Assembly (NCBI GenBank): GCA_005885245.1
Contig: VAWR01000142.1
Coordinates: 1-34,335, forward strand
Direction of reading: 5' to 3'
Length of the DNA stretch: 34,335 nt
Origin: Actinomycetota bacterium
Lineage (GTDB): Bacteria > Actinomycetota > Thermoleophilia > Gaiellales > Gaiellaceae
Made by a program: the position numbers and the translations under genes. The notes beneath the pieces were generated by a model, which was not told the origin of the DNA, searched no databases, and worked only from the letters and a program-made list of their open reading frames with translations. Below are positions 7,492 to 15,470 of the stretch, in pieces (position 1 is the stretch's first letter; each line of letters opens with the position of its first letter).

Positions 7492-9959
7492 GCGACACGC
7501 TGACGGAAACCGTCGTCGAGGAGCCGCAAGACGAGCTCACCTTTCCGGCGACGCTGCCCGTGTTGCCGCTGAAGGACACGGTCGTGTTCCCGGAATCGGT
7601 GACACCCTTGGCGATCGGGCAGGAGCGCTCGATCAAGCTGATCGAGGACGTCGTGTCCGGCGACCGCGTGCTGGCGCTCGTCACGGTCGAGGAAGCCGAG
7701 GCCGAGCAACCCGGCTGGGATGACCTCTATACCGTCGGCACAGCGGCGGTCGTCCACAAGATGATCAAGGTCCCTGATGGAACCCTGCGCATCCTCGTGC
7801 AGGGGGTCCGCCGAATCGGGTTGGACCGTCACGTCCAGGACGACCCCTATCTCGTCGGCGAGTTCGTCGAGCGCCCCGACGAGCTGACGGACACTCCGGA
7901 AGTCCAGGCCCTCACGCGCAACGTCCAGTCCCTGTTCGCGCGCATCATCGGCCTCGTCCCGTACCTACCCGAGGAGCTGCAGATCGCGGCTGCCAACGTC
8001 GAGGATCCGAGCGCGCTCGGCAACCTGGTCGCTTCGACGCTCCGGCTGAAGACGGAGGAGAAGCAGCGGCTCCTCGAGCTGACCGACGTCGAGGCCCGCC
8101 TGCGCGAGCTCTCGGCGATCCTGAACCGGGAGCTCGAGGTCTTCGAGCTCGGCTCCAAGATCCAGTCACAGGTCCAGGAGGAAATGGAGAAGGGGCAGCG
8201 CGAGTTCTTCCTCCGCCAGCAGCTGAAGGCGATCCAGGACGAGCTCGGCGAGGGCGATCCCGAAGCGGCCGAGATGAAGGAGCTGCGCTCGAGGTTCGAC
8301 TCGATGGAACTTCCGGAAGAGGTGCGGAAGGCGGTCGACCGCGAGCTCGGACGTCTCGAGAAGTTGCCGCCTGCAGCGGCCGAGTACGGCGTCATCCGCA
8401 CGTACATCGACTGGATCGCCTCGCTGCCCTGGAACCAGACGACCGTCGACAACCTCGACCTTGTAAACGCGAAGCAGGTGCTCGACGAGGACCACTTCGA
8501 TCTCGAGAAGGTGAAGGAGCGGATCCTCGAGCACCTCGCCGTCTCGAAGCTGAAGAACGAGACATCGGGTCCGATCCTGTGTTTCGTCGGCCCGCCGGGC
8601 GTCGGCAAGACCTCGCTCGGTCAGTCGATTGCGCGTGCGCTCGGACGGAAGTTCGCGCGTCTCTCGGTCGGCGGTGTGCGAGACGAAGCCGAGATCCGGG
8701 GGCACCGCCGTACCTACATCGGCGCGATGCCGGGCACGATCATCCGCCACCTCCGCGACGCGGAGTCGATGAACCCCGTCTTGCTGATCGACGAGATCGA
8801 CAAGATGGGTACCGACTTCCGCGGCGATCCGGCGAGCGCGATGCTCGAGGTGCTCGACCCGGAGCAGAACAAGAACTTCCGCGACCACTACCTCGACCTG
8901 GCGTTCGACCTCTCGAAGACGCTCTTCATCTGTACGGCGAACACGCTGGACACGATCCCGAGCCCGTTGCTCGACCGCATGGACGTGATCCCGCTGTCGG
9001 GCTACACCGAGGACGAGAAGTTCGGCATCGCCAAGCGCTACCTCGTCCCGAAGCAGCTGGAGGCGCACGGGCTCGGCGGCGGCCTGGTCATAGTCACCGA
9101 CAGGGCACTCCGGCTGATCATCCGCGAGTACACGCGCGAAGCGGGTGTGCGGAACCTCGAACGTCGTCTCGCAGACGTGCTGCGCAAAGCGGCTCGACAG
9201 ATCGCGGAAGGAAAACTGCGCGCAAAGAAGCTGCGCATCGACGAGAAGAAGGTCCGCGCCTGGCTCGGGCCGCGACGCTACGAGGGCGAGGTCCGGAAGC
9301 GCACCTCCGACCCCGGCGTGGCAACCGGACTCGCGTTCACTGCCGTCGGCGGCGACATCCTGTTCTTCGAAGCGACCGCGTACCCGGGCAAGGGGCGTCT
9401 GACGATCACAGGCCAGCTCGGTGACGTGATGCAGGAGTCGGCACAGGCCGCGCTGTCCTGGGTGCGAGCCCACGCCGACGAGCTCGGGCTGGATCCGGAC
9501 TGGTTCCGCGAACACGACATCCACCTGCACGTCCCGGCCGGTGCGGTGCCGAAGGACGGGCCGTCTGCGGGAATCACCATGGCCACCGCGATCGCGTCGC
9601 TCGTGCGAGACGAACCCGTCTCGGAGGACGTCGGCATGACGGGAGAGATCACGCTGACGGGCCAGGTGCTGCCGATCGGCGGCGTGCGCGAGAAGACGCT
9701 CGCGGCGCAGCGTGCGGGACTGAAGCGAGTCATCCTCCCGCGCGAAAACGAGCCTGACCTGGCCGACCTTCCGAAAGAGACGAGGCGCGAGCTCGAATTC
9801 GTCCTCGTCGACTCCATCGACCAGGTCTTCGACGCGGCCTTCGACGGCAAGGGTGCGGCGCGACCGAAGCCGTCCCCGGTGCGAGACCGTCAAGCCGCGG
9901 CGAGCCTGAAGGACCTGAGTAGAAGCTCGCAGACGTCGGCCGGACCGCCGCGGTCGTAG
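7488..9959 (+). CDS. lon: ATP-dependent protease Lon (LonA type)
   Basis: An 823-aa cytoplasmic AAA+ serine protease that degrades misfolded and regulatory proteins. The N-terminal LON substrate domain begins with LPVLPLKDTVVFPESVTPL, followed by a coiled-coil stretch with EMEKGQREFFLRQQLKAIQDEL split here by family-typical residues. Walker A is GPPGVGKT (368-375), Walker B LLIDEID (432-438), and the Ser-Lys dyad is Ser693 in PKDGPSAG and Lys736 in GGVREKTLAAQ, 43 residues apart as in E. coli Lon. Length is standard. The last 35 or so residues form a Ser/Pro/Lys-rich tail whose coding DNA overlaps the opposite-strand lipoprotein gene by 70 nt. It is coupled to hsp20 by an ATGA overlap. Confidence 0.97.
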   Translation: MSDTLTETVVEEPQDELTFPATLPVLPLKDTVVFPESVTPLAIGQERSIKLIEDVVSGDRVLALVTVEEAEAEQPGWDDLYTVGTAAVVHKMIKVPDGTLRILVQGVRRIGLDRHVQDDPYLVGEFVERPDELTDTPEVQALTRNVQSLFARIIGLVPYLPEELQIAAANVEDPSALGNLVASTLRLKTEEKQRLLELTDVEARLRELSAILNRELEVFELGSKIQSQVQEEMEKGQREFFLRQQLKAIQDELGEGDPEAAEMKELRSRFDSMELPEEVRKAVDRELGRLEKLPPAAAEYGVIRTYIDWIASLPWNQTTVDNLDLVNAKQVLDEDHFDLEKVKERILEHLAVSKLKNETSGPILCFVGPPGVGKTSLGQSIARALGRKFARLSVGGVRDEAEIRGHRRTYIGAMPGTIIRHLRDAESMNPVLLIDEIDKMGTDFRGDPASAMLEVLDPEQNKNFRDHYLDLAFDLSKTLFICTANTLDTIPSPLLDRMDVIPLSGYTEDEKFGIAKRYLVPKQLEAHGLGGGLVIVTDRALRLIIREYTREAGVRNLERRLADVLRKAARQIAEGKLRAKKLRIDEKKVRAWLGPRRYEGEVRKRTSDPGVATGLAFTAVGGDILFFEATAYPGKGRLTITGQLGDVMQESAQAALSWVRAHADELGLDPDWFREHDIHLHVPAGAVPKDGPSAGITMATAIASLVRDEPVSEDVGMTGEITLTGQVLPIGGVREKTLAAQRAGLKRVILPRENEPDLADLPKETRRELEFVLVDSIDQVFDAAFDGKGAARPKPSPVRDRQAAASLKDLSRSSQTSAGPPRS

Positions 9960-10444
9960 CGACAGAGCAGCAGGTACTCGACCTTTTCGCGAAGGACGAA
10001 CGTGATCCGCTCGGTGAGCTTCCTGCCGGCGCGGTCGTAACGGACGTCGTAGCGGCGTGCCCTCTGTCCGCCGACCGTCACCGTCTGCGGGTCGACCACG
10101 GTGCCCGCCTGCTGCTTGGCGACGGCTGACGCCGCCCGATCGAGCTCTGGAACGACCTTCGCCCAGAGTTCCGGTCGAAAACGTCGGAGCAGCGGGTAGC
10201 GGGTGACGGAGACCAGGTCCGTCCCGTTCTGAACCTGGATCACGCCGCCGCGCCGGTCCACCATCCACCCCAAGGGTGCGGCAAACGTGAAACCCTCTCC
10301 GCGGACCACGCGTTCCTTCGCCTTCCCGCCGCCGCCTCCACAGCCGGCGGCGAGCAGAAGGGCGAGCCCGACGGCCGCCCGTTTGCGAGGATTGGGGACG
10401 GGTACCAACCGGCAGGCAAGCCAGCGAAAGGACCGATGAGGCAT
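9890..10444 (-). CDS. Putative lipoprotein of unknown function
   Basis: The N-terminus has a basic region (NPRKR), a hydrophobic stretch (VGLALLLAAGC) and a lipobox Cys followed by a glycine run, so the product should be an extracytoplasmic lipoprotein. The rest, about 150 aa, has a PsbP/LpqN-like look (FTFAAPLGWMVDRRGG, a middle helix with Arg and Ala, and a closing strand VEYLLLCRYDRGG), but I do not assign a family. The start is uncertain. The ATG at 10444 shares a CATG with the start of the divergent YtxH-like gene; a TTG at 10408 would give a shorter and more typical signal peptide; a TTG at 10462 also exists. The 3' end overlaps lon by 70 nt, tail to tail. Confidence 0.75.
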   Translation of the reverse strand: MPHRSFRWLACRLVPVPNPRKRAAVGLALLLAAGCGGGGGKAKERVVRGEGFTFAAPLGWMVDRRGGVIQVQNGTDLVSVTRYPLLRRFRPELWAKVVPELDRAASAVAKQQAGTVVDPQTVTVGGQRARRYDVRYDRAGRKLTERITFVLREKVEYLLLCRYDRGGPADVCELLLRSFRLAAA

Positions 10445-10877
10445 GGCCAAGACGAAGGACAAGGTATTGGACCGGGCCAGCGGAGCGAGGCCCTACATCG
10501 AGCGTGCCATGAAGGACGAAGACCTGCGCGAGAACGTGCGGAACGCGTTCGAGTCCGCCCGCGAGGTGTACAACGAGCTGATCGGCGGCCGCGGGGCGAT
10601 TCCCGTCGCCACGCGCGTCGCAACTGACAAGGAGATTCAGGAGCGCCTGAAGGAGGCAGTCGACGAGCTACGCCAGGCAGCCGATCGGGTGCAGGGAAGG
10701 AAGGAGCACGGTGCGCGCAACACGATGCTTCTGATCACAGGAATCGCACTGGGCATCCTCTTCAACCCGATCTCGGGCGCGCAGACGCGCAAGTGGCTCT
10801 CCGAGGCGATCTTCGGCTCGAGCGACGAGTTCACCTACCAGGGCGGGAACTCGGGAGCGGGACCGAGCTCGTCGTAA
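10443..10877 (+). CDS. YtxH-like small membrane-anchored protein
   Basis: A 144-aa protein: an N-terminal charged helical part (residues 1 to about 95, likely coiled coil), one membrane segment (NTMLLITGIALGILFNP) followed by ISGAQTRKWL, and a Gly/Ser-rich tail. The segment and the sequence after it resemble the YtxH pattern (GLLFAPKSGxETR). Function is not known; YtxH proteins are often stress-induced. It is divergent from the lipoprotein gene, sharing a CATG, and convergent with the M23 peptidase gene, with 11 nt between the stops. Confidence 0.7.
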   Translation: MAKTKDKVLDRASGARPYIERAMKDEDLRENVRNAFESAREVYNELIGGRGAIPVATRVATDKEIQERLKEAVDELRQAADRVQGRKEHGARNTMLLITGIALGILFNPISGAQTRKWLSEAIFGSSDEFTYQGGNSGAGPSSS

Positions 10878-10912
10878 GCCGGTCGTAGTTACTTAGCCGG
10901 GCTCGACGAGCT
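10866..10912. repeat. Inverted repeat spanning the convergent stops of the YtxH-like and M23 genes
   Basis: AGCTCGTCG (10866-10874) and CGACGAGCT (10904-10912) form a perfect 9-bp stem around a 29-nt loop containing both stop codons. A second 8-bp hairpin with loop CGA follows at 10922-10940, inside the M23 gene. Neither has a T tract, so a role in termination is only possible. Confidence 0.3.
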
Positions 10913-12301
10913 GAAGTTGTCGCCCCTGACGATCAGGGGCCGCACGGCGCGCAGCAGCGAGCCCGGAACGAGTCCGTCCGCAATCGAGATGTCCGTCGCC
11001 GCGAGCAGGATCGCTCCCGGCTTCGGCGCGTTTCCGAGCGAGTGCAGCGGCGCCCAGGCGTCGCCGCCCGCGAAGCTGACATCCTGAAGGTGCTGCCAGG
11101 CGTTGAGGTACGACGTCGGATTGACGGCGCCGTCGTAGCCCAGTCCCAGCAAGCCCACCGGATGGATTTCGAAGTGCAGATGGAACGGGGTTCCCTGCGC
11201 GTCGCCGGTGTTGCCGACGAACCCGATCACATCGCCCGCGTTGACCTTGTTCCCGTTCACGGCCAGCGGTGAGAACGCAGAGAGGTGCGCGTAGTAGAAG
11301 AGGTTCCCCTGTCCGTCGCGCAGCCAGAGGCGGTTGCCGCCGACCTTGTTCCAGCCGACGGAGAAGAGCGTTCCCGAAGCGACCGCGAGGAGAGGCGCGC
11401 CCAGCGGGGCGAAGATGTCGTCGCCGTGGTGCCAGCCGCTCGAGATGTCACCGCGGGCAGCGCCGAACGTATCGGTGAAAGACGAAGGACCGTACACCGG
11501 GAAGACGTAACCACCCGCGGTCAACTTCGGCGTCACCTGCGGCGGCTGGCGGATCGGCGGAAGACCAGGAGTCGGCTCGGGCGCCAGCGACTTCTGACCG
11601 CTCTTCCCCTGCGGTGGCCGAGGCCTCTGCACAGGCGGCTCAGGCGGCGACGCCTGCGCGGCAACCTCGGCATACCCCACGAGGATCGTCGTTCCCGCGG
11701 GCAGCCCACCGTGATCCGCAGTGAGTCGGATCTCGAGCGACGTGACGCTGCCGCGGTATCCGGTCGCCGGTGTGCCGCTCGCTCCGCCCGACACCGTCGT
11801 GAGGGATCCCCAGTCGGCGAGCGACACAGACGTCGCTCCCGTCACTTTCTGTCCGAGCGCGACGAGGTCCGTCACGGTCGATCCCGTGATGTCTCCCTTG
11901 GCGGCGCCCGCCCGCGCCTCCGCGTGCGCCTGCGCCACCACATCCGTCGCAGTGATCTCACCGCCGAAGACGGATAGCGAATTGACTTCGGCCGACCCGG
12001 TCGCCGAGGCGTTCGTGCCGGCAAGCGCAGACGCACTCGCATTCGCCGAGCCGGTGCTGACGATCGGATTCCCGTCGGGCCCGGTCCCGTAGGTGAAGCT
12101 GCCGCTGAACTGGACCTGGTCGTTCGGCGCCGACACGGTCGGCGTCTCGGCGCCGGTCTGGCCCGGGACGACGACGCGGATCGCATAGGCACGCGCGGTC
12201 GCACCCGCTGCCTGCGTGTGCTGCCACCCAGCGTCGGCGGCCGCAGCAGTCAGGAGCAACAGGGCGATGAGGAAGCCGACAGACGCGCGCTTCACAGGCA
12301 T
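10889..12301 (-). CDS. Secreted M23 (LytM-type) metallopeptidase
   Basis: A 470-aa exported protein. The signal peptide is MPVKRASVGFLIALLLLTAAAADA. A beta-rich, Ser/Ala/Gly-rich domain of unknown role (about 25-210) is followed by a Pro-rich linker (PPEPPVQRPRPPQGKSG and later) and a C-terminal M23 domain. Zinc ligands are visible: HHGDDIFAPLGAP (His and Asp near 291-295), YYAHLSAF and FHLHFEIHP. The expected activity is cleavage of peptidoglycan cross-bridges or peptide stems outside the membrane. The frame stays open further upstream, but the ATG at 12301 directly precedes the signal peptide. A CATAAT box lies just upstream. It starts only 6 nt from the divergent YibE/F gene. Confidence 0.88.
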   Translation of the reverse strand: MPVKRASVGFLIALLLLTAAAADAGWQHTQAAGATARAYAIRVVVPGQTGAETPTVSAPNDQVQFSGSFTYGTGPDGNPIVSTGSANASASALAGTNASATGSAEVNSLSVFGGEITATDVVAQAHAEARAGAAKGDITGSTVTDLVALGQKVTGATSVSLADWGSLTTVSGGASGTPATGYRGSVTSLEIRLTADHGGLPAGTTILVGYAEVAAQASPPEPPVQRPRPPQGKSGQKSLAPEPTPGLPPIRQPPQVTPKLTAGGYVFPVYGPSSFTDTFGAARGDISSGWHHGDDIFAPLGAPLLAVASGTLFSVGWNKVGGNRLWLRDGQGNLFYYAHLSAFSPLAVNGNKVNAGDVIGFVGNTGDAQGTPFHLHFEIHPVGLLGLGYDGAVNPTSYLNAWQHLQDVSFAGGDAWAPLHSLGNAPKPGAILLAATDISIADGLVPGSLLRAVRPLIVRGDNFSSSSPAK

Positions 12302-12307
12302 CCCATT

Positions 12308-13621
12308 ATGCAGCCAATCCGGCCGGCGCAGGAGAAGCCGTCCACGGACACTGGCACCATCCTTCGAGTGATTGGCGGTCGGCCGGAAGGCGAAACCATC
12401 GACGAGGGCTTCTGGGGAAGTCCGAAGCGCTTCAAACTCCCGGTCACGGGCTCGTACCTGGTCGATGCCCTCCTCGTCGTCGTGCTCGTGCTCGTGCTCG
12501 CGACCCTGGTCGGCCTGGCCATCCTGTGGCCGCAGGGGAAGCTCAGGCAAACGGGACAGCTCGGGCCGATTCACACGGTCGGCGCCGTCGCCGAGCGCGT
12601 CGACACGGTCCCCTGCAAGCTCTCCGCTTCACAGATCTGCCGCGTGGCGCACGTCCGGATCCTCGACGGCCCGCAGAAGGGCCACCGGACGCTTCTCACC
12701 ACGGTGGCAGCGGTCGGCTCGCTCGACGTCTCGCAGGGCGACCGCATCCGGGTGTACAAGAACACCGTGCCGGCAGGCACCGGCCAGGCAGGACGACGCG
12801 ACGACTATTCGTTCGCGGACTTCGACCGTCGCGGTGCGATGCTCTGGCTGTCGCTCGGCTTCGTCGTACTGCTACTCGTCACGGGACGCTTTCACGGACT
12901 GCGGGCGCTGGTCGGATTGCTCGCGAGCATGTTGATCGTCGTCAAGTTCGTCGTGCCGGCCATCCTGCACGGCTCGTCGCCTCTTGCGGTCGCGATCGTC
13001 GGCGCGTTCGCGGTGATGCTCGTGATGATGCCGCTCTCCTACGGCCTTGGCGCCAAGTCCCTGGCCGCCTGGCTCGGCACGGCCGCCAGCCTGCTGCTTG
13101 CAGCAGGACTCGCGTACGCGTTCGCGCACTTAGCGCACCTGAGCGGAGCATCCTCTGACGAGAGCGTCTACCTCGGCGCCTCGCAGTCGAGTCTCTCGCT
13201 GCAGGGTCTGCTCGTCGCAGGCATGGTCATCGGTGCACTCGGCGTCCTCGTCGATCTGACCGTCAGCCAGGCGTCGACGGTGATCGCACTGAGGCGGGTC
13301 AATCCTTCGCTCGGCTTCGGAGGACTCTTTCGCGGCGCGCTCGAGGTCGGCCACGACCACATTGCGGCGACCGTGGCGACGCTCGTCTTCGCCTACGCCG
13401 GCGCAGCGCTGCCGGTGTTGCTGATCTTCAGCGTCGGCGGCACCTCGTTCACCGACGCGGTCAACGGCGAGGCTGTCGCCGACGAAGTCATCGCCGCGCT
13501 CGTCGGCTCGATCGGCCTGATCGCCTCGATGCCGATCACGACGGCCTTAGCCGCGCTCCTCGCTCCACGCATGTCGGACCGACAGCTCGCCGCCGCGGAA
13601 GCGCACGCCCACGCTCACTGA
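12308..13621 (+). CDS. YibE/F family membrane protein
   Basis: A membrane protein of about 437 aa. An N-terminal membrane segment (VDALLVVVLVLVLATLVGLAIL) is followed by an extracytoplasmic beta-rich domain of about 120 aa (AVAERVDTVPC to RDDYSFADFDRRG) and then about seven more membrane segments. DLTVSQASTV and GHDHIAATVATLVFAYAGA...LLIF are typical of YibE/F. In Firmicutes YibE and YibF are separate proteins; here one chain covers both. The biochemical role of the family is unknown. The frame is open from 12218, but the ATG at 12308 avoids overlap with the divergent M23 gene; a GTG at 12368 is another possible start. Confidence 0.8.
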   Translation: MQPIRPAQEKPSTDTGTILRVIGGRPEGETIDEGFWGSPKRFKLPVTGSYLVDALLVVVLVLVLATLVGLAILWPQGKLRQTGQLGPIHTVGAVAERVDTVPCKLSASQICRVAHVRILDGPQKGHRTLLTTVAAVGSLDVSQGDRIRVYKNTVPAGTGQAGRRDDYSFADFDRRGAMLWLSLGFVVLLLVTGRFHGLRALVGLLASMLIVVKFVVPAILHGSSPLAVAIVGAFAVMLVMMPLSYGLGAKSLAAWLGTAASLLLAAGLAYAFAHLAHLSGASSDESVYLGASQSSLSLQGLLVAGMVIGALGVLVDLTVSQASTVIALRRVNPSLGFGGLFRGALEVGHDHIAATVATLVFAYAGAALPVLLIFSVGGTSFTDAVNGEAVADEVIAALVGSIGLIASMPITTALAALLAPRMSDRQLAAAEAHAHAH

Positions 13622-13625
13622 GGAG

Positions 13626-14021
13626 TCAGTCGCCGGCCAGCTGCCTGCGCGCAAACGCACGGAAGCGGTCGCGCGCAGCGTCATCCGGACCCAGTGGCTC
13701 GTCGTCGGCGTACCGAGGATCCGCAGCGATCTCCTCGGCCACCGCTCGAACCTCGCGGTGCAGCGCCTCGCGAGTCCTCGGATCCCTCAGCAGCGCCTCG
13801 ACCCAGGTCTCGTCCGCATCCGCGACGTCGCGCTCCTGCTCGAAGAGCAACTCGCCGAGCAGGATGCCGACTCGGATGTACGCAAACGTGCGAAAGGCCA
13901 GCACGCGATGCGGCGATCCGATCAGGCGCTCGATCTCCGGGTCCTCCGCCTGAATCCGAGCGACGATGTCGCCAACCGGCTCGTCGACGAGCGGCAGCCA
14001 GACCTCTTCGGGACCCGCCAT
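13626..14021 (-). CDS. Small acidic protein of unknown function
   Basis: 131 aa, soluble, rich in Asp, Glu, Arg and Ala and mostly helical by composition, with no signal peptide or membrane segment. A recognisable stretch is HRVLAFRTFAYIRVGILLGELLFEQERDVADADETWVEALLRDP. I do not recognise the family. The ATG at 14021 leaves 14 nt after the stop of the upstream TauE-like gene, so it is probably the last gene of that transcript; an in-frame GTG at 14063 would overlap it. It converges with YibE/F, with 4 nt between the stops. Confidence 0.65.
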   Translation of the reverse strand: MAGPEEVWLPLVDEPVGDIVARIQAEDPEIERLIGSPHRVLAFRTFAYIRVGILLGELLFEQERDVADADETWVEALLRDPRTREALHREVRAVAEEIAADPRYADDEPLGPDDAARDRFRAFARRQLAGD

Positions 14022-14035
14022 CCGCACAGAATAGG

Positions 14036-14404
14036 TCAGGAATCTCGGCGGCGCGTGCGCCACGTGATCTGGAACGCCACCAGCACCAGCAGGCCGGCGA
14101 AGAGACGACGTAACGTCGCGTCGGAGAGCGATTCCGCGAGCACCACGCCGCCCTGCGCCGTGACCGCGGCCGCGAGTCCCAACACGAGCGCCGCCCGCCA
14201 GCGAACGTTGCCGTAACCCGACTGCCGCCAGGTGCCGACGACGACCGTCGGCACGATCGCCAGCAGCGACGTTCCGATCGCCTCGTGGTGGTCGAGCCCG
14301 AGCGCAATGAGAGCGGGGACGAAGACGATGCCGCCCCCCACGCCGAACAGGCCCGCGAGGAGGCCCGCGGCGAGGCCGAGCACGACGGCGAGGACATAGG
14401 TCAT
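14036..14404 (-). CDS. Half-size TauE/SafE permease, second of a pair
   Basis: A 122-aa membrane protein with about four hydrophobic segments. The N-terminal motif GLLAGLFGVGGGIVFVPALIAL is the hallmark of one TauE/SafE (DUF81) repeat. Full-length family members are about 250 aa with two such repeats and move sulfite, sulfoacetate or other anions. This protein holds a single repeat and its start overlaps the stop of the neighbouring half-size gene as ATGA, so the two probably form a heterodimer. A frame remains open upstream to 14644 but encodes a non-membrane, Arg-rich shadow and was not used. The substrate is unknown. Confidence 0.85.
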   Translation of the reverse strand: MTYVLAVVLGLAAGLLAGLFGVGGGIVFVPALIALGLDHHEAIGTSLLAIVPTVVVGTWRQSGYGNVRWRAALVLGLAAAVTAQGGVVLAESLSDATLRRLFAGLLVLVAFQITWRTRRRDS

Positions 14405-14745
14405 TTCACGAACAACCAGACGGCGATGCCGAAGAGGAACGCCGCGAACAGCAGCTCGAGCGTGCGGCCCGGGACCCGCTGCTGCAAGGCGGTCGCGCCG
14501 GCCACGGACGCGGCGGCCGGCAGGCCGACCAGGGCGGCGTACTCTACGCGGACGTCTCCGTGGATCGCGTAGGCGATGACTCCCGATACGGCAGTGATGC
14601 CGATGGAAGCCAGCGAGGTCGCGGTCGCGTTCCGCGCCTCCCACCCGCAGACGAGCAGGAGGAACGGGACGATGACGGTGCCGCCTCCGACCCCGAACAG
14701 CGCGCTGAAGAAACCGGCCGCGAGGCCGATGAGGACGAGGCGCAC
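14401..14745 (-). CDS. Half-size TauE/SafE permease, first of a pair
   Basis: A 114-aa membrane protein with about four hydrophobic segments and the repeat motif GFFSALFGVGGGTVIVPFLLL near its N-terminus, equivalent to the first half of a TauE/SafE permease. The GTG start at 14745 lies just before the first segment; the frame is open further upstream but into the otsB region. An AAGAAT box lies 6 nt before the GTG, so it may be leaderless. It is translationally coupled to the second half by ATGA. Both halves keep their GVGGG motif, so this looks like an established two-gene permease and not a recent frameshift. Confidence 0.82.
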   Translation of the reverse strand: MRLVLIGLAAGFFSALFGVGGGTVIVPFLLLVCGWEARNATATSLASIGITAVSGVIAYAIHGDVRVEYAALVGLPAAASVAGATALQQRVPGRTLELLFAAFLFGIAVWLFVK

Positions 14746-14762
14746 CGGCCTATTCTTGCAAC
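14746..14762. promoter_or_regulatory. Overlapping divergent -10 elements of otsB and the TauE-like pair
   Basis: In a 17-nt gap, TATTCT (14751-14756, plus) lies 6 nt before the otsB GTG, and AAGAAT (14757-14752, minus) lies 6 nt before the TauE GTG. The boxes overlap, so polymerase could occupy only one at a time. Both predict leaderless transcripts. Confidence 0.4.
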
Positions 14763-15470
14763 GTGGATCTCCTCGCTCGCCTCGCAGAGGATCCGCCGGC
14801 CGCAGCCATCTTCCTCGACGTCGACGGCGTGCTGGCACCGATCGTGCCGAGACCGGAGGATGCCGTCGTCCCGGACGGGACGCGTGAGCAGTTGCGGCGG
14901 CTCGACGACCGCTACGGGCTCGTCGCCTGCATCTCCGGTCGCGCGAGCGAGGATGCAGCACGCGTCGTCGGCGTCCCGGGACTCGTCTACGTCGGGAACC
15001 ACGGTCTCGAGCTCGAGCCGGAAGCCCCGCTCTGGGCGGCGCGGCTCACTCCTTTCCTGGCCGGGCTCGACTGGCCGCGGATCGAGGACAAACGCGTGAC
15101 CGCGTCGCTCCACTACCGCGGTCGCCCGGACGAGCAGGCCGCGCACGCTGAGCTGGAACGAATCGCCGACGAGGCTCGCACCGCTGGCTTCGTGGCTCGC
15201 TTCGGCCGGAAAGTGCTCGAGATCCTGCCGCCCCTCCAGGCAAGCAAGGGGACGGCGGTTCGACGCCTGCTCGCCACACACGGCTTCCGGCGTGCCCTCT
15301 ACGCGGGTGACGACACGACCGACCTCGACGGCTTTCACGCACTCGACGGGCTGGAGCTCGCAGTCCGCGTCGCCGTGGTGTCCGGCGAAGGTCCGGCTGA
15401 ATTGCGGAAGTCGGCGGAGGTGACCGTCGACGGGCCGGAGGAGCTGCTGGCCGTCCTCCGCCGGATCTAG
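14763..15470 (+). CDS. otsB: Trehalose-6-phosphate phosphatase
   Basis: A 235-aa HAD-superfamily phosphatase that removes phosphate from trehalose-6-phosphate to give trehalose, an osmoprotectant. Motif I is FLDVDGVLAPI with Asp19 and Asp21, motif II is in ACISGRA, and motif IV is AGDDTTDLDGF; YVGNHGLELEPE and LEILPPLQASKGTAV are typical OtsB segments. Length is normal for a stand-alone enzyme. OtsA is not in the window. The start is GTG with TATTCT 6 nt upstream. Its stop TAG overlaps the stop of the convergent importer ATPase gene at a shared CTAG. Confidence 0.92.
   Translation: MDLLARLAEDPPAAAIFLDVDGVLAPIVPRPEDAVVPDGTREQLRRLDDRYGLVACISGRASEDAARVVGVPGLVYVGNHGLELEPEAPLWAARLTPFLAGLDWPRIEDKRVTASLHYRGRPDEQAAHAELERIADEARTAGFVARFGRKVLEILPPLQASKGTAVRRLLATHGFRRALYAGDDTTDLDGFHALDGLELAVRVAVVSGEGPAELRKSAEVTVDGPEELLAVLRRI

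Noticed and set aside
8166-10268. Minus-strand open frame of 700 codons across lon
   Set aside because: Low-complexity Arg/Val/Leu/Asp-rich translation with no motif; lon on the plus strand has all its catalytic residues.
10922-10940. 8-bp hairpin with loop CGA near the M23 gene end as a terminator of the YtxH-like gene
   Set aside because: It lies inside M23 coding sequence and has no T tract, so it was noted only with the nearby inverted repeat.
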